Counted from the first letter of the stretch, positions 36,447-47,841 are shown. The stretch is DNA of 64,000 nt from Rhizobium viscosum (GCF_014873945.1 NZ_JADBEC010000001.1:1736001-1800000), one strand, 5' to 3'. Numbers and translations: made by a program. Notes: generated by a model not told the origin, from the letters alone.

Positions 36447-38597
36447 ATGTTCGATACACATAAAGTAGAAATCGAGTGGGCAGGCCGCCCGCTCAAGCTC
36501 GAGACCGGCAAGATCGCCCGTCAGGCTGACGGCGCCGTGCTTGCCACCTATGGCGAAACCGTCGTTCTCGCGACCGTCGTTTCCGCCAAGGCGCCGAAGC
36601 CCGGCCAGGACTTCTTCCCGCTGACGGTCAACTATCAGGAAAAGACCTATGCGGCCGGCAAGATCCCCGGCGGATATTTCAAGCGCGAAGGTCGCCCGAG
36701 CGAAAACGAAACGCTCGTTTCTCGCCTGATCGACCGCCCGATCCGTCCGCTCTTCCCGGAAGGCTATAAGAACGACACGCAGGTCGTCGTCACCGTCATC
36801 CAGCACGACCTCGAGAACGATCCGGACATCCTGTCCATGGTCGCGACCTCCGCTGCGCTGACGCTTTCCGGCATTCCCTTCATGGGCCCGGTCGGCGGCG
36901 CGCGCGTCGGCTATATCAACGGCGAATACGTTCTCAATCCGCATCTCGACGAGATGGACGAGTCGACCCTCGACCTCGTCGTTGCCGGTACCTACGACGC
37001 CGTTCTGATGGTTGAATCCGAAGCCAAGGAACTGCCGGAAGACGTCATGCTCGGCGCCGTCATGTTCGGCCACAAGGGCTTCCAGCCGGTTCTCGACGCG
37101 ATCATCAAGCTCGCCGAAGTGGCCGCCAAGGAGCCGCGTGACTTCCAGCCGGAAGACTATTCCGAACTCGAAGGCGAAATGCTGAAGCATTTCGAAGCGG
37201 AACTCCGCGAAGCCTACAAGATCACCCAGAAAGCTGACCGTTACGCCGCCGTCGACGCCGTCAAGGCGAAGGTGAAGGCTCATTTCCTGCCGGAAGGCGT
37301 CGAAGCCAAGTATACGCCCGAAGAAGTCGGCGCGATCTTCAAGCACCTGCAGGCCAAGATCGTTCGCTGGAACATTCTCGACACCAAGAGCCGCATCGAC
37401 GGCCGCGATCTGGAAACAGTTCGCCCGATCGTTGCCGAAGTCGGCCTGCTGCCGCGGACGCACGGTTCGGCCCTCTTCACCCGTGGTGAAACCCAGGCCA
37501 TCGTCGTTGCCACGCTCGGCACCGGCGAAGATGAGCAGTATGTCGATTCCTTGACGGGCATGTACAAGGAAAACTTCATGCTGCACTACAACTTCCCGCC
37601 CTACTCGGTCGGTGAGACGGGCCGCATGGGTTCGCCGGGCCGTCGCGAAATCGGCCACGGCAAGCTTGCATGGCGCGCCATCCACCCGATGCTGCCGTCG
37701 GCAGAGCAGTTCCCCTACACGCTGCGTGTGGTCTCTGAAATTACCGAATCCAACGGTTCGTCCTCCATGGCAACCGTCTGCGGCACCTCGCTGGCGCTGA
37801 TGGATGCAGGTGTACCGCTCGCAAAGCCGGTTGCCGGTATCGCCATGGGCCTGATCCTCGAAGGTGATCGCTTCGCAGTCCTCTCCGACATTCTCGGTGA
37901 TGAAGACCACCTCGGCGACATGGACTTCAAGGTTGCAGGTACCGCTGACGGCATTACCTCGCTGCAGATGGACATCAAGATCGCCGGTATTACCGAAGAG
38001 ATCATGAAGGTCGCTCTCAGCCAGGCTCAGGGTGGTCGCGCCCACATCCTCGGCGAAATGGCCAAGGCCATCACCGAAAGCCGTGGCCAGCTCGGCGAAT
38101 TCGCTCCGCGCATCGAAGTCATGAACATTCCGGTCGACAAGATCCGCGAAGTCATCGGCTCCGGCGGCAAGGTCATCCGCGAAATCGTCGAAAAGACCGG
38201 CGCGAAGATCAACATCGAGGACGACGGCACCGTCAAGATCGCCTCCTCCTCGGGCAAGGAAATCGAAGCCGCCCGCAAGTGGATCCACTCGATCGTCGCC
38301 GAGCCGGAAATTGGCCAGATCTACGAAGGTACTGTTGTCAAGACCGCCGACTTCGGCGCCTTCGTCAACTTCTTCGGCGCCCGTGATGGTCTCGTGCACA
38401 TCTCGCAGCTTGCTTCCGAGCGCGTCGCGAAGACCCAGGATGTCGTCAAGGAAGGCGACAAGGTCTGGGTCAAGCTGCTCGGCTTCGACGAGCGCGGCAA
38501 GGTCCGCCTGTCCATGAAGGTTGTCGACCAGGCCACCGGCCAGGAAATCCCGGCCGCCGAAAAGGGCGACAAGAAGAAGGATGAAGCGGCCGAATAA
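36447..38597 (+). CDS. pnp: Polyribonucleotide nucleotidyltransferase
   Basis: A 716-residue 3'-5' phosphorolytic exonuclease of the RNA degradosome and cold-shock response. Two RNase PH domains (active site near [13 protein letters not shown] and the DLGD-like [11 protein letters not shown]), an alpha-helical middle, then KH ([19 protein letters not shown]) and S1 ([20 protein letters not shown]) domains. The start is ATG 36447 ([14 protein letters not shown]). An in-frame ATG at 36384 would add 21 residues that resemble nothing. A strong terminator follows. Confidence 0.98.
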   Translation: MFDTHKVEIEWAGRPLKLETGKIARQADGAVLATYGETVVLATVVSAKAPKPGQDFFPLTVNYQEKTYAAGKIPGGYFKREGRPSENETLVSRLIDRPIRPLFPEGYKNDTQVVVTVIQHDLENDPDILSMVATSAALTLSGIPFMGPVGGARVGYINGEYVLNPHLDEMDESTLDLVVAGTYDAVLMVESEAKELPEDVMLGAVMFGHKGFQPVLDAIIKLAEVAAKEPRDFQPEDYSELEGEMLKHFEAELREAYKITQKADRYAAVDAVKAKVKAHFLPEGVEAKYTPEEVGAIFKHLQAKIVRWNILDTKSRIDGRDLETVRPIVAEVGLLPRTHGSALFTRGETQAIVVATLGTGEDEQYVDSLTGMYKENFMLHYNFPPYSVGETGRMGSPGRREIGHGKLAWRAIHPMLPSAEQFPYTLRVVSEITESNGSSSMATVCGTSLALMDAGVPLAKPVAGIAMGLILEGDRFAVLSDILGDEDHLGDMDFKVAGTADGITSLQMDIKIAGITEEIMKVALSQAQGGRAHILGEMAKAITESRGQLGEFAPRIEVMNIPVDKIREVIGSGGKVIREIVEKTGAKINIEDDGTVKIASSSGKEIEAARKWIHSIVAEPEIGQIYEGTVVKTADFGAFVNFFGARDGLVHISQLASERVAKTQDVVKEGDKVWVKLLGFDERGKVRLSMKVVDQATGQEIPAAEKGDKKKDEAAE

Positions 38598-38621
38598 GCC
38601 GCGCCTTCTCCGCTGATATCC

Positions 38622-38652
38622 GGGCGCGGGACTGTTTCCGCGCCCTTTTTTT
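38622..38652 (+). terminator. Rho-independent terminator after pnp
   Basis: GGGCGCGG (38622-38629) pairs with CCGCGCCC (38638-38645), then seven Ts (38646-38652). Confidence 0.88.
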
Positions 38653-38730
38653 GTATTCGACCTTTGCGCAATTGCGGACGAAAACCGCTGCGCAGTTTCC
38701 TGGAATTGCTCCAGATGACGGGACCAGATC

Positions 38731-39747
38731 ATGAGCCGCGAGACGCTGAAGACCCTTTTCCACCCCTTTGCCAGCGAAACCGTCACGCCGCCCGGCGAAG
38801 GCGAGCGTGTGCTCTTCCTCGGCGCCGAGGCGGGCTTCGCACTGCCCGAGGGCTTTACCGCGTCCCTGGAGGCCGTACAGGGCTTCAAGCCCCTCTACAG
38901 GCAGCTTCTGGCGCAGCGCATCGAGGCGAAGCCGGAGATCGACGGTGAAGACTATGATGCAGCGCTGGTGCTCTGCACCAAGCACAAGGGCGAAAACGAA
39001 GCCAATATCGCCGCCGCCCTTTCCCGCGTGAAGGCTGGCGGGCTGATCGTCGTCGCCGGCGGCAAGGAGGACGGTATCCAGCCGCTGCGCAAGCGTGTGG
39101 AAGGTTTCGGCCTCGATACCGAGCATATGCCGAAATATCATGGTGTCGCCTTCTGGTTCGGCCGGCCGGCCGATGTCAGCGAGATCGTTGCGAAGTTCGG
39201 CAAGTCGTCAGTACGTGTCGACGGCCGCTTCATTGCCTCGCCCGGCATGTTCTCGCATGACCGGCTGGACGCCGGTTCGCAGCTTCTCGCCTCGCGACTG
39301 CCAACCGATTTTACCGGCGATGCGGCCGATTTCGGCGCCGGCTGGGGCTATCTCTCCATCGAACTGGCGCAGAAGTCTCCAAACCTTGCCCGCCTTGACC
39401 TCTACGAGGCCAACCACGAGGCCCTGGAGGCCGCCAAGGCCAATCTGGCGGAGAATTGCCCGGACGCGCCTGTGCGCTTCTTCTGGCACGATCTGGCAGG
39501 CGAGCAGGTGCGGGACAAATACGATCTCGTCATCATGAACCCGCCCTTCCATGAGGGCCATGCGGCTGAGCCCTCACTCGGACAGGCGATGATCAAGACG
39601 GCGGCCTCTTCGCTGCGCGGCGGCGGGCGGTTGATGCTGGTGGCCAACCGCGGCCTGCCATATGAACCGGTGCTTGCGGAGCATTTCAAGGACAGCGGCG
39701 AAACCTGCCGCAATGCCCGTTTCAAGGTGTTGTGGGCCCGAAAATAG
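38731..39747 (+). CDS. Class I SAM-dependent methyltransferase (RsmC-like)
   Basis: A 338-residue protein of the RsmC/RlmG type, probably a guanine-N2 methyltransferase of rRNA. The C-terminal Rossmann domain has the SAM loop ADFGAGWGYLSIELA and the catalytic NPPFHEGHAAEPSLG, where NPPF is the adenine/guanine-N methylation motif. The degenerate N-terminal domain (residues 1-160) is typical of RsmC. ATG 38731 follows the pnp terminator, so it has its own promoter. rRNA substrate is inferred from family. Confidence 0.82.
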   Translation: MSRETLKTLFHPFASETVTPPGEGERVLFLGAEAGFALPEGFTASLEAVQGFKPLYRQLLAQRIEAKPEIDGEDYDAALVLCTKHKGENEANIAAALSRVKAGGLIVVAGGKEDGIQPLRKRVEGFGLDTEHMPKYHGVAFWFGRPADVSEIVAKFGKSSVRVDGRFIASPGMFSHDRLDAGSQLLASRLPTDFTGDAADFGAGWGYLSIELAQKSPNLARLDLYEANHEALEAAKANLAENCPDAPVRFFWHDLAGEQVRDKYDLVIMNPPFHEGHAAEPSLGQAMIKTAASSLRGGGRLMLVANRGLPYEPVLAEHFKDSGETCRNARFKVLWARK

Positions 39748-39757
39748 ATGGACAATA

Positions 39758-39787
39758 AAAAAGGCGGCCGATGGCCGCCTTTTCTTT
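39758..39787. terminator. Bidirectional terminator between the methyltransferase and fabI
   Basis: AAAAGGCGGCC (39758-39768) and GGCCGCCTTTT (39772-39782) form a tight stem, with Ts to 39788 on the right and an AT-rich tail (TTTTATT) on the left. It serves both converging units. Confidence 0.88.
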
Positions 39788-39804
39788 TTGAGCCTTGTCC
39801 GGCC

Positions 39805-40611
39805 TTACTCGACGTCTGCCTTGCGCAGCGTCTCCAGTGTCGGCATGGAGGTGATGTTGTAGCCGGCATCCACGAAGTGGATTTCGCCCGTCACGCCCAT
39901 CGAGAGATCCGAAAGCAGGTACAGTGCCGAGCTGCCGACGTGATCGATGGTGACGGTCTTGCGCAGCGGTGCGTTGCGCTGGTTCCATGACAGGATGGCA
40001 CGGGCATCGGAAATGCCGGCGCCGGCGAGTGTGCGGATCGGGCCTGCCGAGATAGCGTTGACGCGGATGCCGCGCGGACCGTAATCGGCTGCCAGATAAC
40101 GCACGGAAGCTTCCAGAGCAGCCTTGGCGACACCCATGACGTTGTAGTTCGGAATGACGCGTGTGGAGCCGTTATAGGTCAGGGTCAGCATGGTGCCGCC
40201 ATCTTCCATCAACGGCGCACAGCGCTTGGCGATCTCCGTGAAGGAGAAACAGGAGATGACCATGGTACGGCTGAAATTCTCGCGCGTCGTATCGGCGTAG
40301 AGGCCCTTCAGCTCGTTCTTGTCGGAAAAGCCGATGGCATGGACGATGAAATCCAGCTTGCCCCAGCGCTCCTTGATCGCTTCAATGACCGTATCGACCG
40401 AAGCGATATCTTCCACATCGCAGGGGAGCAGAAAGTCGGAGCCGAGTTCAGCCGCCAGCGGCTTGACGCGCTTGCCAAGTGCATCGCCCTGGAAGGTGAA
40501 AGCCAGTTCTGCGCCCTGTGCAGCGAGCGCCTTCGAAATCCCCCAGGCGATCGAATGGTTGTTTGCGACGCCCATGATGAGGCCGCGCTTACCCTGCATG
40601 ATTCCCGTCAT
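39805..40611 (-). CDS. fabI: Enoyl-[acyl-carrier-protein] reductase FabI
   Basis: A 268-residue NADH-dependent enzyme for the last step of each fatty-acid elongation cycle. The SDR-type active site is complete: Tyr156 and Lys163 in YNVMGVAKAALEASVRYLA, in the same positions as E. coli FabI. The NADH region MGVANNHSIAWGISKAL is typical. ATG 40611 is one base beyond the fabB stop, so fabA-fabB-fabI is one operon. This is the usual target of triclosan-type inhibitors. Confidence 0.97.
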   Translation of the reverse strand: MTGIMQGKRGLIMGVANNHSIAWGISKALAAQGAELAFTFQGDALGKRVKPLAAELGSDFLLPCDVEDIASVDTVIEAIKERWGKLDFIVHAIGFSDKNELKGLYADTTRENFSRTMVISCFSFTEIAKRCAPLMEDGGTMLTLTYNGSTRVIPNYNVMGVAKAALEASVRYLAADYGPRGIRVNAISAGPIRTLAGAGISDARAILSWNQRNAPLRKTVTIDHVGSSALYLLSDLSMGVTGEIHFVDAGYNITSMPTLETLRKADVE

Positions 40612-40612
40612 G

Positions 40613-41848
40613 TTATTGTCCGTTATAGCGCTGGAATACGAGCGTGGCGTTGGTGCCGCCGAAGCCGAAGGAGTTGGAGAGGGCGAGGTCGATCTTCGCA
40701 TTGTCGATGCGCTTGCGGACGACCGGCACGCCGTCGAATTCCGGATCGAGTTCCTTGATATGTGCGCTTTCGCCGATGAAGCCTTCCTGCATCATCAGCA
40801 GGGAATAGATCGATTCCTGCACGCCGGCGGCGCCGAGCGAATGGCCCGTCAGCGACTTGGTGGACTGGATATGCGGCAGCTTGTCGCCGAAGACTTCGCG
40901 GATGGCGCCGATTTCCTTGCTGTCGCCCACCGGCGTCGAGGTCCCGTGCGTGTTGATGTAGTCGATATCGCCCTTCACGGTCGCCAGCGCCTGGCGCATG
41001 CAGCGCGCAGCACCTTCACCCGAGGGAGCGACCATGTCATAGCCGTCGGAGGTCGCGCCGTAGCCGACGACTTCCGCATAGATCTTGGCGCCGCGCGCCT
41101 TGGCATGTTCCAACTCTTCAAGCACGAGGACGCCTGCGCCGCCGGCGATGACGAAGCCATCACGGCTGACATCATAGGCGCGCGAAGCCGATTCCGGCGT
41201 GTCGTTATACTTGGAGGACATGGCGCCCATGGCATCGAAGAGGTTCGACATGGTCCAGTCGAGGTCCTCATGGCCGCCGGCAAACATCATGTCCTGCTTG
41301 CCCCACTGGATCATTTCGACTGCATTGCCGATGCAGTGCGCTGACGTGGAGCAGGCAGATGAGATGGAATAGTTGACACCATGGATCTTGAACCAGGTGG
41401 CAAGCGTTGCGGATGCGGTAGACGACATGGCCTTCGGCACGGCGAAGGGGCCGATGCGCTTCGGACTGTTGTTCTTGACGGTGATCTCGGCGGCTTCGAT
41501 GAGCGTGCGCGTGGACGGACCGCCGGAGCCCATGATGATGCCGACGCGTTCGTTTTCGCTGTATTCCTTGTCTTCCAAGCCGGAATCGGCGATCGCCTGC
41601 TTCATGGCAACATGGTTCCAGGCACCGCCCTGCGAGAGGAAGCGCATGGCGCGGCGATCGACCAGTTCGGCGAGCTTGTCGGCGCCGAGTTTGGGGCTGC
41701 CCCAGACTTGGCACTTGAAGCCGTGTTCGGCAAAATCGCTGGAGAAGGAAATACCGGACTTTGCCTGGCGCAGGGATTCGGTGACTTCGGCCGCGTCGTT
41801 TCCGATCGAAGACACGACACCTAGACCCGTGACAACTACCCGTCTCAT
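40613..41848 (-). CDS. fabB: Beta-ketoacyl-ACP synthase I
   Basis: A 411-residue condensing enzyme, needed with FabA for unsaturated fatty acids. The catalytic Cys166 is in [12 protein letters not shown], and the two histidines in [11 protein letters not shown] and GHSLGAAG complete the triad; [12 protein letters not shown] is the C-terminal signature. Synteny with fabA supports FabB rather than FabF. It lies 45 bases downstream of fabA. Confidence 0.97.
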   Translation of the reverse strand: MRRVVVTGLGVVSSIGNDAAEVTESLRQAKSGISFSSDFAEHGFKCQVWGSPKLGADKLAELVDRRAMRFLSQGGAWNHVAMKQAIADSGLEDKEYSENERVGIIMGSGGPSTRTLIEAAEITVKNNSPKRIGPFAVPKAMSSTASATLATWFKIHGVNYSISSACSTSAHCIGNAVEMIQWGKQDMMFAGGHEDLDWTMSNLFDAMGAMSSKYNDTPESASRAYDVSRDGFVIAGGAGVLVLEELEHAKARGAKIYAEVVGYGATSDGYDMVAPSGEGAARCMRQALATVKGDIDYINTHGTSTPVGDSKEIGAIREVFGDKLPHIQSTKSLTGHSLGAAGVQESIYSLLMMQEGFIGESAHIKELDPEFDGVPVVRKRIDNAKIDLALSNSFGFGGTNATLVFQRYNGQ

Positions 41849-41893
41849 CTGATCAAACCCTTGTTGTTTTCGTGAGCCGCTCGAAATGCGGTT

Positions 41894-42409
41894 TCAGGCC
41901 GTCTTGTCTTTCGAGAGACCGACGCGAAGATCGGTCGCTTGATAAATGGTTTCGCCATCCGCCTTCAGCCAGCCATCGGCAGTGCCGAGCACCAGACGGC
42001 CGCGCATGACGCGCTTGAAATCGATACCGTATTCAATCAGCTTCGTGTGCGGACGGACCATGCCCTTGAACTTCACTTCGCCGGTCGAGAGCGCCATGCC
42101 GCGGCCCTGTTCACCGAGCCAACCCAGATAGAAGCCGGTCAGCTGCCACATGCCGTCAAGGCCGAGGCAGCCGGGCATGATCGGATTGCCTTCGAAATGG
42201 CAGGGGAAATACCAGTCGTCAGGGCGAACATCGTATTCGGCCCGCAGATAGCCCTTGTCGAAGGCACCGCCCGTTTCAGAGATATCCGTGATGCGATGAA
42301 CCATCAGCATAGGCGGCAAAGGCAGTTGCGCATTGCCAGGCCCGAACAGCTCGCCATGTGCGCAGGCAATAAGTTCTTCATACGAGTAGCTGGACTGTCT
42401 GGTCGTCAT
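41894..42409 (-). CDS. fabA: 3-hydroxydecanoyl-ACP dehydratase/isomerase FabA
   Basis: A 171-residue hot-dog-fold enzyme that dehydrates 3-hydroxydecanoyl-ACP and isomerises the product, the branch point to unsaturated fatty acids. The catalytic His71 and Asp85 are in [20 protein letters not shown]. It is the first gene of a leftward operon with fabB and fabI, divergent from irr. The 303-base intergenic region contains irr's promoter on the right. Confidence 0.97.
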   Translation of the reverse strand: MTTRQSSYSYEELIACAHGELFGPGNAQLPLPPMLMVHRITDISETGGAFDKGYLRAEYDVRPDDWYFPCHFEGNPIMPGCLGLDGMWQLTGFYLGWLGEQGRGMALSTGEVKFKGMVRPHTKLIEYGIDFKRVMRGRLVLGTADGWLKADGETIYQATDLRVGLSKDKTA

Positions 42410-42632
42410 AAATCTCTGTTTCCCCCCGCGTTCTTGGCGATGGATGTGTGTCTTTAGTCCAAGTTCACGAGAAAATGAAGCGCAAGCATGGCGGCTTCAT
42501 TTCTTCGTTCCGGACTGGGCCTGAGCCAGTATTTGGTGGTCGCATACAGGAAGGCCAAGGCCGCGACCAGACCTAATTGCGTCAAAAGCCCGTTTTTGCG
42601 GCCTTTCGAGGGCTCTTGTCCCCATTGAACTA
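42410..42632. other. fabA-side part of the fabA-irr intergenic region
   Basis: No gene here is convincing. A leftward 65-codon frame (42454-42651, starting TTG) has one hydrophobic segment but no ribosome site and overlaps the irr promoter, so I do not call it. The promoter of fabA should lie here; I see GGGGGG as its ribosome-site region but no clear -35/-10 pair. Confidence 0.3.
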
Positions 42633-42660
42633 TTGAAAGGCTTTTGCGCAAAAGTTATAT
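42633..42660 (+). promoter_or_regulatory. Probable promoter of irr
   Basis: TTGAAA (42633-42638) and TTATAT (42655-42660) are 16 bases apart, about 50 bases upstream of the irr start. No ICE-like box is obvious by eye. Confidence 0.5.
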
Positions 42661-42712
42661 CGCTTTGAACAAACATGATTGCTTTTCGCCAGAATAACCG
42701 GAGTTGGTGTTA

Positions 42713-43132
42713 ATGACGGGTGAGACCCCGATCGCCATTGAGGTCAGGCTGCGCAGCGCAGGCCTGCGTCCCACCCGCCAGCGCGTCGCGCTTGGCGACC
42801 TCCTGTTTGCGAAGGGCGACCGGCACCTGACCGTCGAGGAACTGCACGAGGAAGCGGTTGCCGCCGGCGTGCCGGTGTCGCTCGCGACGGTCTACAACAC
42901 GTTGCATCAGTTCACAGAGGCCGGTCTGATCCGCGTTCTCGCCGTCGAGAGCGCCAAGACCTATTTCGACACCAATGTCTCCGATCACCATCACTTTTTC
43001 GTCGAAGGCGAAAACGAGGTGCTCGATATTCCGATCAGCAATCTGACGATCGCCAATCTGCCGTTGCCGCCCGAGGGCATGGAAATCGCCCATGTCGACG
43101 TGGTGATCCGTCTGCGGCAGAAGCAGGGCTGA
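42713..43132 (+). CDS. irr: Iron response regulator Irr (Fur family)
   Basis: A 139-residue Fur-family DNA-binding protein that in rhizobia represses haem synthesis and iron-consuming genes when iron is short. The helix-turn-helix region is VSLATVYNTLHQFTEAGLI. The Irr signature HHH is at residues 92-94 (SDHHHFF). The protein contains no cysteine, so it lacks the N-terminal haem regulatory motif of Bradyrhizobium Irr, as known for Rhizobium Irr. I start at ATG 42713, with GGAG about ten bases upstream. It diverges from fabA. Confidence 0.93.
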   Translation: MTGETPIAIEVRLRSAGLRPTRQRVALGDLLFAKGDRHLTVEELHEEAVAAGVPVSLATVYNTLHQFTEAGLIRVLAVESAKTYFDTNVSDHHHFFVEGENEVLDIPISNLTIANLPLPPEGMEIAHVDVVIRLRQKQG

Positions 43133-43135
43133 CTT

Positions 43136-43771
43136 TTACATCACATCGTCAGGATGCCGGCCGGGCCTGTGCTTATAGGTCGGGAACGTCCAGCCGAACC
43201 ACAGGGCTCCGCCACGCACCGCAAAGGCTGCCGCGACACCGCAGGCCGACGCGATATAGATCTCAGCGCCTAGCGCGTTGGCGCTGGTAAAGACACCGGA
43301 TCCCACCAGGGCTGCCGTCACGTAGATTTCCGGGCGCAGCAGCACGGATGGTTCGTTTGCCAGGAGATCGCGCAGGATGCCGCCGAAGGTCGCCGTCAGG
43401 GCGCCGGTGACAATGGCGATTGTCGGCGAGCCGGTCGCGGCCAGCCCCTTGGCGGCGCCGAGCACGCAATAGGCGGCAAGACCGACCGCATCCAGCCAGA
43501 TCAGCAGGCGATAGCGCGATTCCAGGAGATGTGCGGTAAAGAAGACGACAATGCCCGCGATGCAGCAGATGACGATATAGAACGGATTCAAAACCCAGAA
43601 GACCGGCACGCGGCCGAGAATAATATCACGTACGGTGCCGCCGCCGGTGCCGGTTACGATCGCAAAGAACAGGAAACCGATCAGGTCCAGCTGCTTGCGC
43701 GAGGCGGCCAGCGCGCCGGTTGCGGCAAAGAGGGCAATGCCGGCGTAATCGAGATAAACAAGCAATGACAT
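43136..43771 (-). CDS. TRIC-family cation channel / UPF0126 membrane protein
   Basis: A 211-residue inner-membrane protein made of two tandem UPF0126 (YadS-like) units of three helices each. Each unit has the glycine-rich family loop: TGTGGGTVRDIILGRVP and TATFGGILRDLLANEPS. Prokaryotic TRIC channels conduct monovalent cations, mainly potassium. The start is ATG 43771, with GGAGG five bases upstream. It converges on irr with three bases between the stops. Confidence 0.85.
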   Translation of the reverse strand: MSLLVYLDYAGIALFAATGALAASRKQLDLIGFLFFAIVTGTGGGTVRDIILGRVPVFWVLNPFYIVICCIAGIVVFFTAHLLESRYRLLIWLDAVGLAAYCVLGAAKGLAATGSPTIAIVTGALTATFGGILRDLLANEPSVLLRPEIYVTAALVGSGVFTSANALGAEIYIASACGVAAAFAVRGGALWFGWTFPTYKHRPGRHPDDVM

Positions 43772-43884
43772 CAAGGCCTCCAAACCGGCGGAACGAGGCA
43801 CACTGAATCATCGCGGCAAGGGCGGCGCAAGGCGGCGCACTCAGAATGGAAGGCCAGAGAGCCTTTATCCATAAGAGGAAAGCC

Positions 43885-44358
43885 GTGAAGACGCTGTTGC
43901 CCGTACTCCTGAACGTCGTTTTGCTGCTGGTTATGCCAGTCGCGGCCTTCGCACAGCAATCGCTGATCTCTGACCCGGAGATCTACGAGAAGAAGCATTT
44001 CCAGGAGCAATGCACGGAAGCATCCTTCGGTGAGGGCTTCCTCACCCGCCAGGATATCAACAATGACGGGCTGATGGACGCGGTCGTCAACGAGGGCGAA
44101 CTCACCTGCGACGGCCAGAAGGGTCCGCAATGCAACGAAGACGGCTGCACCTATAATTTTTATCTGCAGGTGGCCGAAGGCGGCTACTTCATGATCGCGA
44201 CCGCGCAGATCTATGGCTACGACTTCGTCCAGCGTTTCGGCAATATGGTGCTCGCCATGAAAATGAACCCGCGATTCTGCGACCGCACCGGCGGCGATCC
44301 TTGCGTCGTCACTACCCGCGTGCGGGGTACGAAATTCGTCACCATCTCCAAGAAATAG
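43885..44358 (+). CDS. Exported hypothetical protein with cysteines
   Basis: A 157-residue protein with a clean signal peptide (MKTLLPVLLNVVLLLVMP, cut near AFAQQS). The mature part has seven cysteines, likely disulfide-bonded, and an Asp-rich calcium-type loop, RQDINNDGLMDAVV. No named family is recognised. I chose GTG 43885 because the signal peptide starts there and AGAGGAAA precedes it; ATG 43846 would put hydrophilic residues in front. Confidence 0.7.
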   Translation: MKTLLPVLLNVVLLLVMPVAAFAQQSLISDPEIYEKKHFQEQCTEASFGEGFLTRQDINNDGLMDAVVNEGELTCDGQKGPQCNEDGCTYNFYLQVAEGGYFMIATAQIYGYDFVQRFGNMVLAMKMNPRFCDRTGGDPCVVTTRVRGTKFVTISKK

Positions 44359-44433
44359 GCCTCAGTTCGGAAAGAACGCCGAGGTGCGGCCGGCGAGGCC
44401 GTACCATTCGCGAAGGCATCCCCAACGGGGCGG

Positions 44434-45156
44434 TTATCTGGCACGCGCCGAATGCGGGCCGGAGGTTCCGATCTTTTGATTGAACCGACGCTGCAGTGGG
44501 CGGGGAATAAACAGGGCCACAATCGCCAGCGCCATCGCGAAGACAGAGACCAGCCACAGCGCCTGCGCGCCCGCAAGACGTGTCATGAGGGCTCCGCTGA
44601 CAGCACCGAGCACCATGCCACCCCATGGCACGATCTGGATAGTCCAGTCGAGGCGCCGGTCGCCGATGATCCAGCGGCCTATGCCGCGGCCGAAGCGCGA
44701 CAGCGCGCCGGTGACATAGGTCAGGCCGATCGGTAGCCCTTCTATATGCTCGACCGCCGCATTCACCATGCCCATTGCGAGAACGATCATATAGAAACGT
44801 GTCATCAACAGATCCCGCAGCGTCATCATAGAGGCTAGTGCCAGCATGAGGCTGACGCAGCAGAGCACCACGAAGATGCGCCGGTCGGCCCGGTGCGCGA
44901 CGACGATGCCGGCGGCATTGCCGAGCACGAAGACGATGATGGCCGACACAAGCACGGCAGCATGCCTGACATCACCGCTGCTCAGCGCCAGTGCCGCCCG
45001 TGTCGTATTGCCCGTCATGAAGGATACGAAGTCGCCGGTCAGAAGCAGGCCGGTCGCATCCGTCATTCCCGCAAGAAAGGAAATCGAGCCGACCAGCGCG
45101 AGACCGGTCGCGGTCCTGCGGGTTCTGATGATGCGGCGGCGTCTTGCTCGTGTCAT
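44434..45156 (-). CDS. DUF1275/YoaK-family membrane protein
   Basis: A 240-residue inner-membrane protein with about six to seven helices. The family motif FLAGMTDATGLLLTGDFVSFMTGNTTRA lies near the N-terminus, and GLPIGLTYVTGALSRFGRGIG in the middle. Function is not established for the family. I start at ATG 45156; a TTG 15 codons upstream is possible. It converges on the exported protein gene. Confidence 0.8.
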   Translation of the reverse strand: MTRARRRRIIRTRRTATGLALVGSISFLAGMTDATGLLLTGDFVSFMTGNTTRAALALSSGDVRHAAVLVSAIIVFVLGNAAGIVVAHRADRRIFVVLCCVSLMLALASMMTLRDLLMTRFYMIVLAMGMVNAAVEHIEGLPIGLTYVTGALSRFGRGIGRWIIGDRRLDWTIQIVPWGGMVLGAVSGALMTRLAGAQALWLVSVFAMALAIVALFIPRPLQRRFNQKIGTSGPHSARAR

Positions 45157-45307
45157 GGTTCGGGTCCGGGAAGCGTCGAATCGGCTGACCTCGACGACCA
45201 ATATATGAACCTGCTTTCAGCCGTCAGCAAAGCAGCAACTGAGCAATCACTGAAGAATGTCAGTTATGCTGACCTGAAGTACTTACAGAACCGCGTTTGG
45301 AGAGATT

Positions 45308-45383
<76 letters not shown>

Positions 45384-45482
45384 ATCAGGGTGGTCCGGCT
45401 TGCGCCGGTCCTGGGATACTCCGGAGGGCGTTTCCTCTGGAGTGGCGGCTTATTACTTGCGGTTTTCGCAGATAGCAAGCCT

Positions 45483-45520
45483 AAAAAATTCGGCCCGGAA
45501 AATTTTTGTCATCCGGGCCG
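45483..45520 (-). terminator. Terminator of the FYDLN gene
   Basis: CGGCCCGG (45491-45498) and CCGGGCCG (45513-45520) form an eight-base stem; leftward it runs into AATTTTTT (45483-45490). Confidence 0.8.
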
Positions 45521-45532
45521 ATATTCGTCGGA

Positions 45533-45913
45533 TCAGACTTCGTCTTCGTCGCCGGTGACGCCGATGATGTCGCTCATGTCGTCATCTTCGTCATCTTCAT
45601 CGGCTTCAAGGAAGGTATCGTCGTCATCGCCTTCGATTTCGACATCGTCATCGCCCATATCGGGGATGTCGTCGCCGCCGGAATTGTCATCGGCGTCCTC
45701 GAGCGAAACCAGTTCGACTTCGGTGTTTTCGGTATCGACTTCTGCGACCTCATCCTCGTCCTGAACTTCAGCGGCTGCCGAGGTTTCCTGGAAGAAGGAC
45801 AGGGGGTAGGACTTGCCCGTGTAAGGAGAAACGATCGGATCCCGGTTCAGGTCGTAGAACTTCTTGCCGGTTTCCGGATCAGTGCGCTTGGTACCAAGTT
45901 CCGCTTTCGCCAC
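45533..45913 (-). CDS. FYDLN-acid protein (TIGR02300)
   Basis: A 126-residue alphaproteobacterial protein with the short conserved N-terminus AKAELGTKRTDPETGKKFYD, the source of the name, followed by an extremely acidic tail full of Asp and Glu. Function unknown. The start is GTG 45913, which gives the conserved N-terminus directly; upstream in-frame starts add 17 unrelated residues. It is divergent from aroA. tRNA-Ala lies downstream. Confidence 0.88.
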   Translation of the reverse strand: MAKAELGTKRTDPETGKKFYDLNRDPIVSPYTGKSYPLSFFQETSAAAEVQDEDEVAEVDTENTEVELVSLEDADDNSGGDDIPDMGDDDVEIEGDDDDTFLEADEDDEDDDMSDIIGVTGDEDEV

Positions 45914-46186
45914 TATAAGCCTCGTGAGAATGGCCGAATGCGAAGATTCGGCAAATGCCGTCAAACCGGCGTTCTATTCGGAATTTATAAGCCGGTCCCC
46001 TTAATCGCTACGGCTTCCCGTGTCAAAGCTAAACTTCACAGGGCGCTTCAGGCTTTTGCCCGGCATGCCGGATGACCTCCCGGCAAGTTTGTGCTAACCA
46101 GCAGCGATTGCCGCAAGGCCAACCGGGAAAACATACCGGCAGCGCGCTTTGAGCGGCGCGAATATATTGCCTTTGCAAGGGATTAA

Positions 46187-47542
<1,356 letters not shown>

Positions 47543-47543
47543 T

Positions 47544-47841
47544 ATGTACCGGCCATCGCATTTCCGCGAAGACGATCTCAATGTGCAGCATGCGCTGATC
47601 CGTACGCATCCACTTGGCCTGCTGATCACGGCAGGTGCGCCGGAGGACTTCATCCGTGCACAGCTCAAAGGTATCATCGGTGTCGAAATCGAAATCGCCG
47701 CGATCGAGGGGCAAGTGGAAAGTAAGCCAGAATCGGCCGGTCGCCGACCGCGAGGGTGTTGCCAAGGGCCTCGACGAGATGGCAGAGCGAGCCGAAATGC
47801 AGGAATTGGTGCGCCGTTACGGCGGCCTCAGCACGGAATGA
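47544..47841 (+). pseudogene. Degraded FMN-binding regulator (PaiB-like), deleted and frameshifted
   Basis: The first 31 codons (MYRPSHFREDDLNVQHALIR then THPLGLLITAG) match the PaiB N-terminus. They join directly to its C-terminal part, starting APEDFIRAQLKGIIGVEIEI, so an internal segment of well over 100 residues is missing near 47636. A further extra G in the run at 47708-47711 shifts the frame: the family ending [20 protein letters not shown] continues in the +1 frame to 47841. Intact PaiB is about 205-210 residues. The remnant is wedged between aroA and cmk. Confidence 0.75.

Noticed and set aside
36408..38888. 826-codon frame antisense to pnp
   Set aside because: A shadow of pnp; pnp's RNase PH, KH and S1 domains are complete on the other strand.
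42454..42651. 65-codon leftward frame with one hydrophobic segment between fabA and irr
   Set aside because: Starts with TTG, lacks a ribosome site and overlaps irr's promoter.
45259..45273. Small hairpin downstream of tRNA-Ala as its terminator
   Set aside because: Only five base pairs and no T-run; the actual end of the tRNA transcript is unclear.
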